From assembly GCA_964654535.1 (NCBI GenBank), contig CAZZIZ010000009.1, positions 1 to 37,409 of the forward strand: a stretch of 37,409 bases of DNA. The letters run 5' to 3'. Shown here one piece after another: positions 7,279 through 14,702 of this stretch. A program made the position numbers and the translations under genes. The stretch comes from CAZZIZ01 sp964654535. Lineage in GTDB: Bacteria; Bacteroidota; Bacteroidia; Chitinophagales; UBA2359. Each line of letters starts with the position of its first letter. Position 1 is the stretch's first letter. The notes below the pieces were generated by a model, which worked only from the letters and a program-made list of their open reading frames with translations, had not been told where the DNA came from and did no database searches.

Positions 7279-7665
7279 TTAGAAAGGCATTGCTACTTTT
7301 TCGGTCGGAGCCGCAGAAACCTCTTGTGCCTTTTTACCGTCTAGCTTCATCAGATCAACCACTTCTACAGATGTACGGTAGCGCTTGATACCTTGCTTAT
7401 CGTCATAGCTACTGTTTACGAGTTTACCCTGAAGTAGTACGCGAGTTCCTTTCTTGAGGTATTTGTTTGCGAATTCAGCCTTGGGTCCCCAGGCCGTGAC
7501 ATTGTGCCACGAGGTCTTGGTGTTGCGTACACCGCCCTCAGAGGTATATACCTCATTGGTAGCGATCGAAAAGCGTGTATACACTCTTCCTTTTTGCGTT
7601 TGCCCAGTAGTTGGGTCTTGTCCTAAATTTCCAATCAATTGTACTTTGTTTACTAATGCATTCAT
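7279..7665 (-). CDS. ssb: Single-stranded DNA-binding protein
   Basis: This 128-residue SSB has an OB-fold over residues 1-105, with the typical N-K-V-Q-L-I-G-N-L-G-Q-D-P, F-S-I-A-T-N, W-H-N-V-T-A-W-G and L-L-Q-G-K-L-V-N-S-S-Y segments. A short linker leads to the C-terminal tip V-A-M-P-F, a less acidic version of the usual D-D-D-I-P-F tail that recruits replication and repair partners. It binds ssDNA in replication, recombination and repair. The gene ends at a strong hairpin terminator. A TATCTTTG promoter element lies 75 bases upstream and three phased repeats lie above that, so expression may be regulated. Confidence 0.96.
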   Translation of the reverse strand: MNALVNKVQLIGNLGQDPTTGQTQKGRVYTRFSIATNEVYTSEGGVRNTKTSWHNVTAWGPKAEFANKYLKKGTRVLLQGKLVNSSYDDKQGIKRYRTSVEVVDLMKLDGKKAQEVSAAPTEKVAMPF

Positions 7666-7739
7666 AACGTGCTTTGTTTAGGTTAAAAAATTAAATCCGT
7701 GTAATAATAGTAATGTCCATCATTGTTCGATCGACGATG

Positions 7740-7747
7740 CAAAGATA
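7740..7747 (-). promoter_or_regulatory. -7 promoter element of ssb
   Basis: The minus strand reads TATCTTTG, an exact TAnnTTTG match, 75 bases before the ssb ATG. No clear TTTG lies at the expected -33 position, which suggests the promoter needs an activator. Confidence 0.45.
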
Positions 7748-7780
7748 TGGGCAAGGTGTGGCCACTAGTCGTATAAATTA

Positions 7781-7810
7781 CGTTTACTTACGTTTGTATT
7801 CGTTTACAAA
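7781..7810. repeat. Three 10-bp-phased CGTTT repeats upstream of ssb
   Basis: CGTTT occurs at 7781, 7791 and 7801, exactly one helical turn apart (units CGTTTACTTA, CGTTTGTATT, CGTTTACAAA). The array sits about 34-63 bases upstream of the predicted ssb -7 element, where an activator would bind. Confidence 0.5.
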
Positions 7811-7901
7811 CTTTTATATCCTTGCCTCTCAATGGTTTAGAGGTAAAAATAATTTGCCATTTTTTTAAGTCAATATGTTCGAAGGTGCTAAAAGCCTTTG
7901 A

Positions 7902-8720
7902 TTATCGGTAGTATCGGACCCAATCCACCTCCATTCTGGCTGGACAAATATCTTGATCCACTCCTTGCGCACCACCCCAGTTGCCTCCAATGGCTAGATT
8001 AAGGATTAAGTAAAACGGCTGATCGAATGGCCACTCGGCAATGTCATCACTTCTCTTGGCGAAGGTGTAGTATCGAACTTGGTCGATATAAAACTCAATT
8101 CGTTCTTCACTCCATTTTATTTTGTAGGTATGGAATTCCGACTCGTAAGATTTCTTTTTTAGTTTACCCCCTTTTTGAGTATTGGACATATGATTATATG
8201 CCCCAGTATGAACCGTTCCATAAACCAGGTCTGGTTCGTAGCCTACGTGCTCCATTATATCGATTTCCCCGCAAAGCGGCCATTCACCATAAGAGCGATC
8301 TACAGGAAGCATCCAGATCGCGGGCCAAACCCCAGTGCCTCCTGGTACCTTTGCCCTAACCTCTATGGTTCCGTATTGCATTTCCTTTAAGCCTTCAGTC
8401 GACAACTTCGCAGAAGCATACTCACGAGTCCCGGTACTTTCTTTGGTCGCCTCTATTATCAATCGACCGTCCTCAATAAAAGCGTTTCCTGCTTCTTGGC
8501 TTGTATAATACTGCAATTCGTTGTTTCCCCATCCACACAATTCGGGGCAACCGTCACCCTCAACAAAAGACCAGATTCTCTTATTGACTTCTGATGTTTT
8601 AGTAAAATCATCTTCCCAAACCAGTAGGCGGCATTGTGCATCTAGATTAAAGCTGCAAAACATAATTGCACCTATAGCGATTAGCAAGTTGCGCAAAAGA
8701 CTACCCCAAAAGGGTGACAT
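7902..8720 (-). CDS. Secreted GH16 beta-glucanase (laminarinase-type)
   Basis: This 272-residue glycoside hydrolase family 16 enzyme probably cleaves beta-1,3 or mixed beta-glucans such as laminarin. The signal peptide covers about residues 1-28 (ending F-N-L-D-A-Q). The catalytic motif G-E-I-D-I-M-E-H-V-G places the nucleophile at Glu152, the assisting Asp at 154 and the acid/base at Glu157. W-P-A-I-W-M-L-P and G-N-W-G-G-A-Q-G are typical flanking segments. The start is ATG 8720, giving a normal signal peptide; the longer frame adds an unlikely ten residues. It has no sorting domain, lipobox or carbohydrate-binding module, so secretion is probably to the periplasm. It is not in a SusC/D locus here. 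Confidence 0.93.
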   Translation of the reverse strand: MSPFWGSLLRNLLIAIGAIMFCSFNLDAQCRLLVWEDDFTKTSEVNKRIWSFVEGDGCPELCGWGNNELQYYTSQEAGNAFIEDGRLIIEATKESTGTREYASAKLSTEGLKEMQYGTIEVRAKVPGGTGVWPAIWMLPVDRSYGEWPLCGEIDIMEHVGYEPDLVYGTVHTGAYNHMSNTQKGGKLKKKSYESEFHTYKIKWSEERIEFYIDQVRYYTFAKRSDDIAEWPFDQPFYLILNLAIGGNWGGAQGVDQDICPARMEVDWVRYYR

Positions 8721-8877
8721 GATGAAAGAATATAATAAGATATTTAACACTTGTTCTCTAAATCAAAAGAACTTACCCCCCGAAATTAAGCCATAATTAA
8801 CAAAGTTGTTTTTACCTAGAAAACCGCTATCTCCGATCTGTTTTTGTGTTAAACAAACGCACCCGGTTACGTTTATA

Positions 8878-8908
8878 TTTGAGTGTCTAGCATTAAGTTT
8901 TAAATTTG
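8878..8908 (+). promoter_or_regulatory. Canonical Bacteroidota promoter of the zinc-ribbon gene
   Basis: TTTG (8878-8881), 19 bases, then TAAATTTG (8901-8908) is an exact fit to the TTTG / TAnnTTTG promoter used by Bacteroidota primary sigma. Transcription should start near 8913, giving a leader of roughly 16 bases before the ATG at 8930. Confidence 0.75.
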
Positions 8909-8929
8909 AGCACCTAAAAATTGAATAGC

Positions 8930-9301
8930 ATGGCCACCGCTAAAAAAAGAGTTTGCCAAGAGTGTTCAACCGCTATATCGGGAAGGAGGGATAAGGTTTT
9001 TTGCAGTGACGAATGTAGGGTTTCATTTAACAACAAACTGAATAGAGATAGCACGACTTTAATGCGCAACATTAATAATATTTTGCGCAGAAACCGTCGC
9101 GCGCTCAAGCGTCTCAATCCAAACGGCAAAACCAAACGAAGTAGAATGCAACTCCAGGAAGAGGGTTTTAACTTCAGCTATTTCACCAATATATATAAGA
9201 CCAAGGCGGGAAAAACTTATTTTTTCTGCTATGACCAGGGTTATTTAGAACTTGATCGTGACACATTTGCTCTAGTGACTAGGAAAGATTATGTGAAATA
9301 A
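8930..9301 (+). CDS. Small zinc-ribbon protein of unknown function
   Basis: This 123-residue cytoplasmic protein begins at ATG 8930 (MATAKKRV); an upstream TTG would only add three residues. Residues 9-30 form a zinc ribbon, C-Q-E-C ... C-S-D-E-C (Cys9, Cys12, Cys25, Cys29), followed by a very basic helical stretch (N-I-L-R-R-N-R-R-A-L-K-R-L-N-P-N-G) suited to nucleic-acid contact. The C-terminal part is beta-rich with repeated Tyr and Phe (Y-F-F-C-Y-D-Q-G-Y). Similar proteins of this length are widespread in Bacteroidota without known function. Confidence 0.8.
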   Translation: MATAKKRVCQECSTAISGRRDKVFCSDECRVSFNNKLNRDSTTLMRNINNILRRNRRALKRLNPNGKTKRSRMQLQEEGFNFSYFTNIYKTKAGKTYFFCYDQGYLELDRDTFALVTRKDYVK

Positions 9302-9508
9302 GTTCTTGGTGATAGGGGCGTGACCCGCTTTTGAAATCGACCGGCTGTTCAAACTAAGAAAGACTTTGCTGGTAGCGCCGGAGAACAATTCTGGCAACAA
9401 GCGGGTCGCTATGTTCCGGGGCTCGCTAAACGCTCGGCCTTCGCAAGCTTCGCTTCTGCTCAGTCTTCGGCTGCGCCTCACCCACTGCACAGCGCTCACG
9501 CATTAAGA
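9302..9508. other. GC-rich structured intergenic region
   Basis: It lies between the convergent zinc-ribbon and HTH genes, with no coding evidence. A 9-bp inverted repeat (GACCCGCTT 9322-9330, AAGCGGGTC 9399-9407) encloses a smaller hairpin, GCCGGA ... TCTGGC (9377-9395). The right half is GC-rich and rich in TTCG/CGAA and GCTC motifs (CTTCGCAAGCTTCG). It does not share the blocks of the three-copy repeat, so it is probably a different repeat family or a degraded element. Confidence 0.4.
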
Positions 9509-10186
9509 CTAGGTGAAAATATAAATGAAAGCGGCTATTAAAGTAACCAGTAGCAGACCCGAACCCATAATCATCAGGATGTCCCAACTAAATGACGCGG
9601 TACTTTTTTCGGTTACAGAATCGTTAGCGCGTGGAGTAAATCTTTCGTTTAGTTCAACTGCTCGTTTTTGCTCGTTAAGCAAAACGTCCGCACTTTCTTT
9701 TAAACGAACATTTAATTGACCCAACAAGGCGTCTTTTGTTTCGTTTTGCTGTTCAAACATTTTACGTTCACGATAACGCTCCAGCAATTCATGCTCGAAT
9801 CTGTTTTTGTACTCGTCTGCTCTACATTTCCAACGCTCTAATTCAATTTTCAACTCGTGTACCTCCTGACTGTTCCTTTCGGCCTTACCGAGTTGACTAT
9901 CGCGCGCACCGCCTGCCGAAGCGTTGTCGGCCACAGGAGCAGGACTTGCTTGACCCATAGTTGGAGTAGGACTTAGATTTTCAGCTTCTTCAATTTTTTG
10001 ATCTGGAAAAGAGTTTTCAAATGAAGTAACCAAGGCTTCCTTGTGCAAGTACATACGAAAACCGCCATTTGCAGAGTTCTCTAACTTCGTTAGTATAGTA
10101 GGATCCTTCTTTATCATTCGGCGAACGGTGCTCACCGACTGGTTTACAAGAATGCTAGCGTCTTTAATCGTTATCCACTGGCTCAT
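9509..10186 (-). CDS. Tail-anchored helix-turn-helix / coiled-coil protein
   Basis: This 225-residue protein has three parts. Residues 1-55 resemble a MerR/excisionase-type winged helix (W-I-T-I-K-D-A-S-I-L-V-N-Q-S-V-S-T-V-R-R-M-I-K-K). After a Pro/Ala/Ser linker, residues about 103-175 are a charged coiled coil (H-E-L-K-I-E-L-E-R-W-K and following). Residues about 201-223 are a C-terminal membrane helix ending F-I-Y-I-F-T. There is no signal peptide, so the HTH should face the cytoplasm with the protein tethered by its tail. DNA tethering to the membrane or membrane-linked regulation is inference. Two DnaA-box-like sites flank the start codon. Confidence 0.75.
   Translation of the reverse strand: MSQWITIKDASILVNQSVSTVRRMIKKDPTILTKLENSANGGFRMYLHKEALVTSFENSFPDQKIEEAENLSPTPTMGQASPAPVADNASAGGARDSQLGKAERNSQEVHELKIELERWKCRADEYKNRFEHELLERYRERKMFEQQNETKDALLGQLNVRLKESADVLLNEQKRAVELNERFTPRANDSVTEKSTASFSWDILMIMGSGLLLVTLIAAFIYIFT
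10171..10179 (+). promoter_or_regulatory. DnaA-box-like site inside the HTH gene start
   Basis: TTATCCACT is one base from the DnaA consensus TTATCCACA. It overlaps the first codons of the minus-strand HTH/coiled-coil gene. It could be chance coding sequence (W-I-T-I), but it pairs with a perfect box 27 bases away. Confidence 0.3.
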
Positions 10187-10206
10187 ACCCTAAGATAAGT
10201 AGGTAA

Positions 10207-10215
10207 TGTGGATAA
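10207..10215 (-). promoter_or_regulatory. Perfect DnaA box upstream of the HTH gene
   Basis: The minus strand reads TTATCCACA, an exact consensus DnaA box. It lies about 20 bases upstream of the ATG at 10186, in the region expected for promoter control. One 9-mer can arise by chance. Confidence 0.4.
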
Positions 10216-10274
10216 ACCCATAAAAACGAGGCACTTAATTGAGCCCCATAAGAATGATTTAGAATTTACAAGAC

Positions 10275-13200
10275 TTATTTGTTGACCTTTAAAAGCTTGC
10301 GACTGGACAAACCTTCCTCGTTGTAAATCAGTAATGTGTAAACACCTGCACTCCAATTCTTTGTATTAATACTAAGATTGTCTTGAATCTCTCCTTCGGC
10401 CAGAGTCCTACCGGTTAGGTCTATTACCCTATAGTTGTTGGTTCTCTCAGCCGCTTCGACATATACACTTATACTTTCCGAAAAGGGAACAGGCGCGACA
10501 ACATAATCCAAGTCCAATTCGGTCGGACCAAATTCGATTCCCACATTAAGGTCTCGTTCACCGTTTGCATACCACAGAGGCCATTCGGCCGCCGCAAGGA
10601 ATTCGGTAGCCTCTCCAATTGGGCTAATTTTATCGTCAGCAATAGAAATTATACCTATTGATCTGCTGTCTCCGCTTTCTGTTGTGAAAAGTAATTGACT
10701 ATCATCTACAGAGTAATTGGGAAAACCGAGGGTATTGTTTTCAAAAATCAGATTTGCCTCACCAGTTTCTAAATTGGCTCCCGCTACTAAATACTCGGTA
10801 AAAGTCTGAAACCCATCCATCGCCATCTCATCTAAAAAGTCAAAGGCAATAATAAAAGGGGAGTTTTTTGCGTAAGAGGCATTACCAATACTAATACCTA
10901 CAGGTAAACTACTGAAAACTTTCTCTATTCTGCCCTCAGCCCAATTATTGGTACTATTGTCCCAAACGTTTATTATCCCAACATCCCAATAGCTTCTGTC
11001 TTCGCCAGATAAATTGGTTACACTGTTAAAAGCATCGTAGAGCAGGTTCTCGCCAGCTAGATCCCATTCCAAGGCATCTGCAAATTGAACTTCTCCTGTG
11101 GTAACTCCGTCTGAAAAAGTAGGGTTAGATAGATTTGCCCTGACCCAAGCATTTTCTCCCGTTGTGCCTATGACATGAAACCAAATCGCTGGTTCTGCGA
11201 CCGTTCGAATCGCCGCCAACTTTGTACCATCTTTTGATACGGCTACGTTATCAAAAACAAATTCGGGGAACACATCATCTTCCTCTAGTGTTTCCATATT
11301 TATTCTACGCAGGCGCTTATCCGCATTCAAGAAGTAAAGCCACTTTCCGTCATCGGTGATAGATGGTCTTCTTAAAACGTCTGTAAAGCTGATTGTTTGA
11401 AGGGTCTGTTCTTGCAAATCTATAAGCTCTAATTCATCTGCTGTACTTGAAATCAAATTGTGCGCAATTACAAACTCGTCCCCATCGTTTTCGGTAAGGT
11501 CTTCCTGAAAAACGACCCCTCCTGTTGATCCCCCTCCGCCAATTCCTACTTCCGCAAATGCATTTTGAACCGCAGCCAACTCAGCATTGCCGCCAGGAAA
11601 CACGTCACCTGTCGCCATCTCAACCGCGGCACGTAAATCAACGAACCGTGAAGACTTTGTTAAATACTGCGTTAATGCCTGATAATAAATGCGCTCAGCG
11701 GCGTCCTTCCCTATCTCAATTGCAATAAGATAGTAAGCATAATTAGGAATGCCGCTGTTAATATGTACACCAGCATTGTCCTCCGACCCTGTAAACATTT
11801 CGCTCACTGTTTGGGGTTGATAACCGCTTCCTATATCATTTAAACTTGTTCCCCCGTTATGTGGATTAGATAAATCTCTAAGCGCTCCTGTCGGGAAGAA
11901 GTTTGGATTGGTTATGTCTTCGCCCATTTGCCAATCGTCACGATCTATCATAGCGCCAAATATGTCTGCCATTGATTCATTTATAGCACCCGATTCGCTG
12001 TAATACTCAAGGTTCGCGGTATTTTGAATTACGCCATGGCTCATCTCGTGCCCAGCAACATCAAGCGCGCCAGCCAGTGGTGAAAAGGCTTGTCCCCCAT
12101 TTCCATAAAACATGTATTGACCATTCCAAAATGCATTCTCCAAACTACTTCCGTCATCGTCTGCAACATTGACAAAGGAAACAATATCTCCTCCTTGGCC
12201 ATTTATAGAATTACGTCCGTGTGTTTGTCTCCAATATTCATACGCTTCCCCAGAATTAAAGTGTGCGGAAACAGCAACTGCTTGATTCCAGGTATTGTTG
12301 GATGATGTTATTTCGTCAAAGCTTGGATTCGATACACCCGAGTTGTTCATGTCAAGCGTTACAATTACTCCATCACCTTCTTCTGGGACTGTATTTTGCG
12401 GATTAGAATACATAGCACGACTTGCATCGAACATGAAAAATTGATTGTTATTATTTCCTTCAAAAGTATTGATGGTACGGTTAACACCATTTAGGTCCGT
12501 GGCGGTGGCCGTAACTGGTCCAATGTTACAGGTGTGGTCATAGGTGAAAACAATCTCGCCACTTTGAGCGTCAACAAAATATTCGCGATGTTTCAGAAAG
12601 TTTGGGCGAGCGCTTATATGATAAGCTAAATAGACACGCGAATCTTCTGGGTTCTGATGCCAGACTAGTTCGGTTTGAAACTGACCTTGTGGATAGTATT
12701 CATTCTCCTTGTCACCAAACTCCTTGAATCCACCTCTTGATATTAAGTCTCCCTTGCATCGCGCAATAGCAACGTCTTCAGCAATCAAATTGTTCGCAAC
12801 GGATAGGTCGGAAACACGAAACATACGAGTGTTCAAACTGAAGTGATCCTGGTTAAGGTGAATGGTCATATCAGCACCATACATTTCTACCTCATCATAA
12901 TACCAAGAAACCCTTAGATGATGATTGCCGTAATTATCCCTGTTCTCTTCAAGAATGGAATAGGCGTATTTTCCCACAAGCAGTTCATTAAATGCGCCAA
13001 TGTTGTTTAGGAACTGATCAGCAGCACGGGCACGTCCCTCGTGGGATTCCAAATCAACTTGAATGGGTTTCGGATAGGCTCTAACGAAAAGCGGAATTCC
13101 CGTCTCCATATCACGATTCATCTCCACGGAGATCAGGCCCAAGTCTGGATGGCGAAGCAGGTTGGTCTGCGTATTTATAGTTGTACTGCCACCTAAAGTT

Positions 13201-13343
13201 CTAGTAGAGCTTGGTCCGGGACCAGTAATTCCACTCTTTCTTTTAATATTGAAACCCTGGTTTTCTTGGCTAATACATGTAATTGAAAACAGCAGCAGAG
13301 AAACAACAAATAGCTTATTTAACTTAGTAGTAGTTTTTATCAT
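10275..13343 (-). CDS. Secreted M4 (thermolysin-family) metalloprotease with T9SS sorting domain
   Basis: This 1022-residue zinc endopeptidase is exported through Sec and then the type IX system. Signal peptide about 1-25. FTP/PepSY-type propeptide about 60-265. Catalytic M4 domain about 270-600 with H432-E-M-S-H436, the third zinc ligand Glu456 in G-A-I-N-E-S-M-A-D, and the transition-state His527 in G-V-H-I-N-S-G. Residues about 610-930 resemble TolB/PD40-like beta-propeller repeats (Y-F-L-N-A-D-K-R-L-R-R, L-L-F-T-T-E-S-G-D). The last 75 residues (P-V-P-F-S-E-S-I-S-V ... L-T-G-R-T-L ... K-L-L-K-V-N-K) form a type A sorting domain. Thermolysins are usually about 500-600 residues long, so the propeller-like region is the notable addition. 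Likely role: extracellular protein degradation. Confidence 0.93.
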   Translation of the reverse strand: MIKTTTKLNKLFVVSLLLFSITCISQENQGFNIKRKSGITGPGPSSTRTLGGSTTINTQTNLLRHPDLGLISVEMNRDMETGIPLFVRAYPKPIQVDLESHEGRARAADQFLNNIGAFNELLVGKYAYSILEENRDNYGNHHLRVSWYYDEVEMYGADMTIHLNQDHFSLNTRMFRVSDLSVANNLIAEDVAIARCKGDLISRGGFKEFGDKENEYYPQGQFQTELVWHQNPEDSRVYLAYHISARPNFLKHREYFVDAQSGEIVFTYDHTCNIGPVTATATDLNGVNRTINTFEGNNNNQFFMFDASRAMYSNPQNTVPEEGDGVIVTLDMNNSGVSNPSFDEITSSNNTWNQAVAVSAHFNSGEAYEYWRQTHGRNSINGQGGDIVSFVNVADDDGSSLENAFWNGQYMFYGNGGQAFSPLAGALDVAGHEMSHGVIQNTANLEYYSESGAINESMADIFGAMIDRDDWQMGEDITNPNFFPTGALRDLSNPHNGGTSLNDIGSGYQPQTVSEMFTGSEDNAGVHINSGIPNYAYYLIAIEIGKDAAERIYYQALTQYLTKSSRFVDLRAAVEMATGDVFPGGNAELAAVQNAFAEVGIGGGGSTGGVVFQEDLTENDGDEFVIAHNLISSTADELELIDLQEQTLQTISFTDVLRRPSITDDGKWLYFLNADKRLRRINMETLEEDDVFPEFVFDNVAVSKDGTKLAAIRTVAEPAIWFHVIGTTGENAWVRANLSNPTFSDGVTTGEVQFADALEWDLAGENLLYDAFNSVTNLSGEDRSYWDVGIINVWDNSTNNWAEGRIEKVFSSLPVGISIGNASYAKNSPFIIAFDFLDEMAMDGFQTFTEYLVAGANLETGEANLIFENNTLGFPNYSVDDSQLLFTTESGDSRSIGIISIADDKISPIGEATEFLAAAEWPLWYANGERDLNVGIEFGPTELDLDYVVAPVPFSESISVYVEAAERTNNYRVIDLTGRTLAEGEIQDNLSINTKNWSAGVYTLLIYNEEGLSSRKLLKVNK

Positions 13344-13474
13344 TAGTTATTATTTTAACACGGCTTTTGATTGACGAGCATAAGAGAGGTTGAGCCAACA
13401 CTTCTTGCCCATAGTCGTACGCAAGTTACATTAGTAATCTTCACGATGGCAAGAAAAAACACTAACAGGAATTA

Positions 13475-13924
13475 ATGAGGGACGTTATAATCGATAAAAG
13501 TATAGTCGCAAGCAAGTCAAATGAGGCTTGCTTTGAGCTCTGGACTAGCGAGGAGGGCATCAAGAAGTTTTTTGCTCCAAATTGCTCTGTGGACCTAAGA
13601 GTGGGTGGGCCATTTGAGATGTATTTCCTTGCTGAAGCCAAAGAAGGAGAACGGGGTTCAGAGGGATGCAAATTCCTAAGTTATATCCCTAATGAAATGG
13701 TTTCTTTTTCTTGGAATGCGCCGCCTCAATTTCCTACCATAAGAAATGGCAAACATTACACTTGGGTTGTAATTACATTTTCAGCCAAAAGCTCCAACGA
13801 AACCAAGGTCAGGCTTCAACATCTTGGTTGGCTGGAAGGCGAAGAGTGGGACGCTGTCTTTAATTATTTCGACCTAGCCTGGGCGCGCGTTTTGGAAAGC
13901 TTTAAAAAGGTTTGTTCAGATTAA
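13475..13924 (+). CDS. AHSA1/SRPBCC-fold protein
   Basis: This 149-residue cytoplasmic protein is of the AHSA1 (START-like, SRPBCC) family, which have a helix-grip pocket for hydrophobic ligands or chaperone contacts. The family pattern is visible: A-C-F-E-L-W-T-S-E-E-G-I-K-K-F-F-A near the N-terminus, G-G-P-F-E-M-Y-F in the middle, and W-D-A-V-F-N-Y-F-D-L-A-W-A-R-V-L-E near the C-terminus. The stop overlaps the end of the convergent mutM-like gene by four bases. The ligand is not predictable. Confidence 0.85.
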   Translation: MRDVIIDKSIVASKSNEACFELWTSEEGIKKFFAPNCSVDLRVGGPFEMYFLAEAKEGERGSEGCKFLSYIPNEMVSFSWNAPPQFPTIRNGKHYTWVVITFSAKSSNETKVRLQHLGWLEGEEWDAVFNYFDLAWARVLESFKKVCSD

Positions 13925-14700
13925 ACCCTTTGGCAAACCAAGCAGATGTAGCTACTTCGTCCGCCAACCTTGAGATGGCTTATGTCGCCCTCGCATCGAG
14001 TGCAGTTGCCATTTAAACTTCTTTGATTTACGAACCACTTCTTGGGAAAGTTTCCTTTATTGGTTTTGAATCGAATAGCTGCCTGTAAAATTTTAGAAAG
14101 TTCGCGATGCAAAGACTTCTTTTCTGCTTGACCGAGTGTATTGATTTGTTTTTCAGGATGGATTTCACAACGGTGTAACAACTCGTCTGCAATCCAGTTT
14201 CCAACCCCAGCTATGTTTTTTTGATTCATCAAAAAGGGCTTCAACATTGTCTTCCTGTTATCCAGCATTTTTAAGAAGTCTTCTTGCTTTATGCCAAGGG
14301 CGTCGGGCCCCAAACTCTTCTCCTCTATGAAATCGTCAATGCTGTTAATTGGTTTCACATAGCCAAACTTTCTCATGCTCAATACGTGTAATCGCTCACC
14401 GTCTTTGAATCTAAAAGCCAATCTAGAAAACCTAGGCTGCTCCTCATTTTTAGATGTCAACTGCAAGTCACCAGTCATACCGAAGTGCAGCGCGCTAGCA
14501 AACTGCTCAGTTTGAACAAACAAGTATTTACCCCTCCGCGATGTTTGGATAAAATGTTTGTTGCGTAGGGTATGGTTGAATGTGCGTATGTCTCCCTTTA
14601 AAATTTTTGCATCGTAAATTTCTACTTCCCTAATGTTCTTGTTAAGCGCAGCAAACTCGAAGTATTTACGCATCACCTCGACCTCTGGAAGCTCAGGCAT
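13921..14700 (-). CDS. mutM: Fpg/Nei-family DNA glycosylase (base-excision repair)
   Basis: This 259-residue bifunctional glycosylase/AP lyase removes oxidised bases such as 8-oxoguanine or oxidised pyrimidines. After Met removal the N-terminus is P-E-L-P-E-V-E, with the catalytic Pro and Glu. Lys58 lies in R-R-G-K-Y-L. The helix-two-turn-helix G-V-G-N-W-I-A-D-E-L-L is present. The C-terminal zinc hairpin has Cys233, Cys236, Cys253 and Cys256, with Arg248 in G-R-S-S. The sequence is somewhat divergent from classic MutM, so an Nei-like specificity is possible. It starts two bases after the O-antigen ligase stop, so the pair forms one minus-strand operon. Confidence 0.88.
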   Translation of the reverse strand: MPELPEVEVMRKYFEFAALNKNIREVEIYDAKILKGDIRTFNHTLRNKHFIQTSRRGKYLFVQTEQFASALHFGMTGDLQLTSKNEEQPRFSRLAFRFKDGERLHVLSMRKFGYVKPINSIDDFIEEKSLGPDALGIKQEDFLKMLDNRKTMLKPFLMNQKNIAGVGNWIADELLHRCEIHPEKQINTLGQAEKKSLHRELSKILQAAIRFKTNKGNFPKKWFVNQRSLNGNCTRCEGDISHLKVGGRSSYICLVCQRV

Positions 14701-14702
14701 CT

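Noticed and set aside
9302..9508. Integron attC site
   Set aside because: The inverted repeat lacks the GTTRRRY / RYYYAAC core sites and there is no integrase gene in the window.
10171..10215. Chromosomal origin at the DnaA-box pair
   Set aside because: Only two boxes, one of them within coding sequence, no AT-rich unwinding region and no dnaA nearby. Kept only as a possible regulatory pair.
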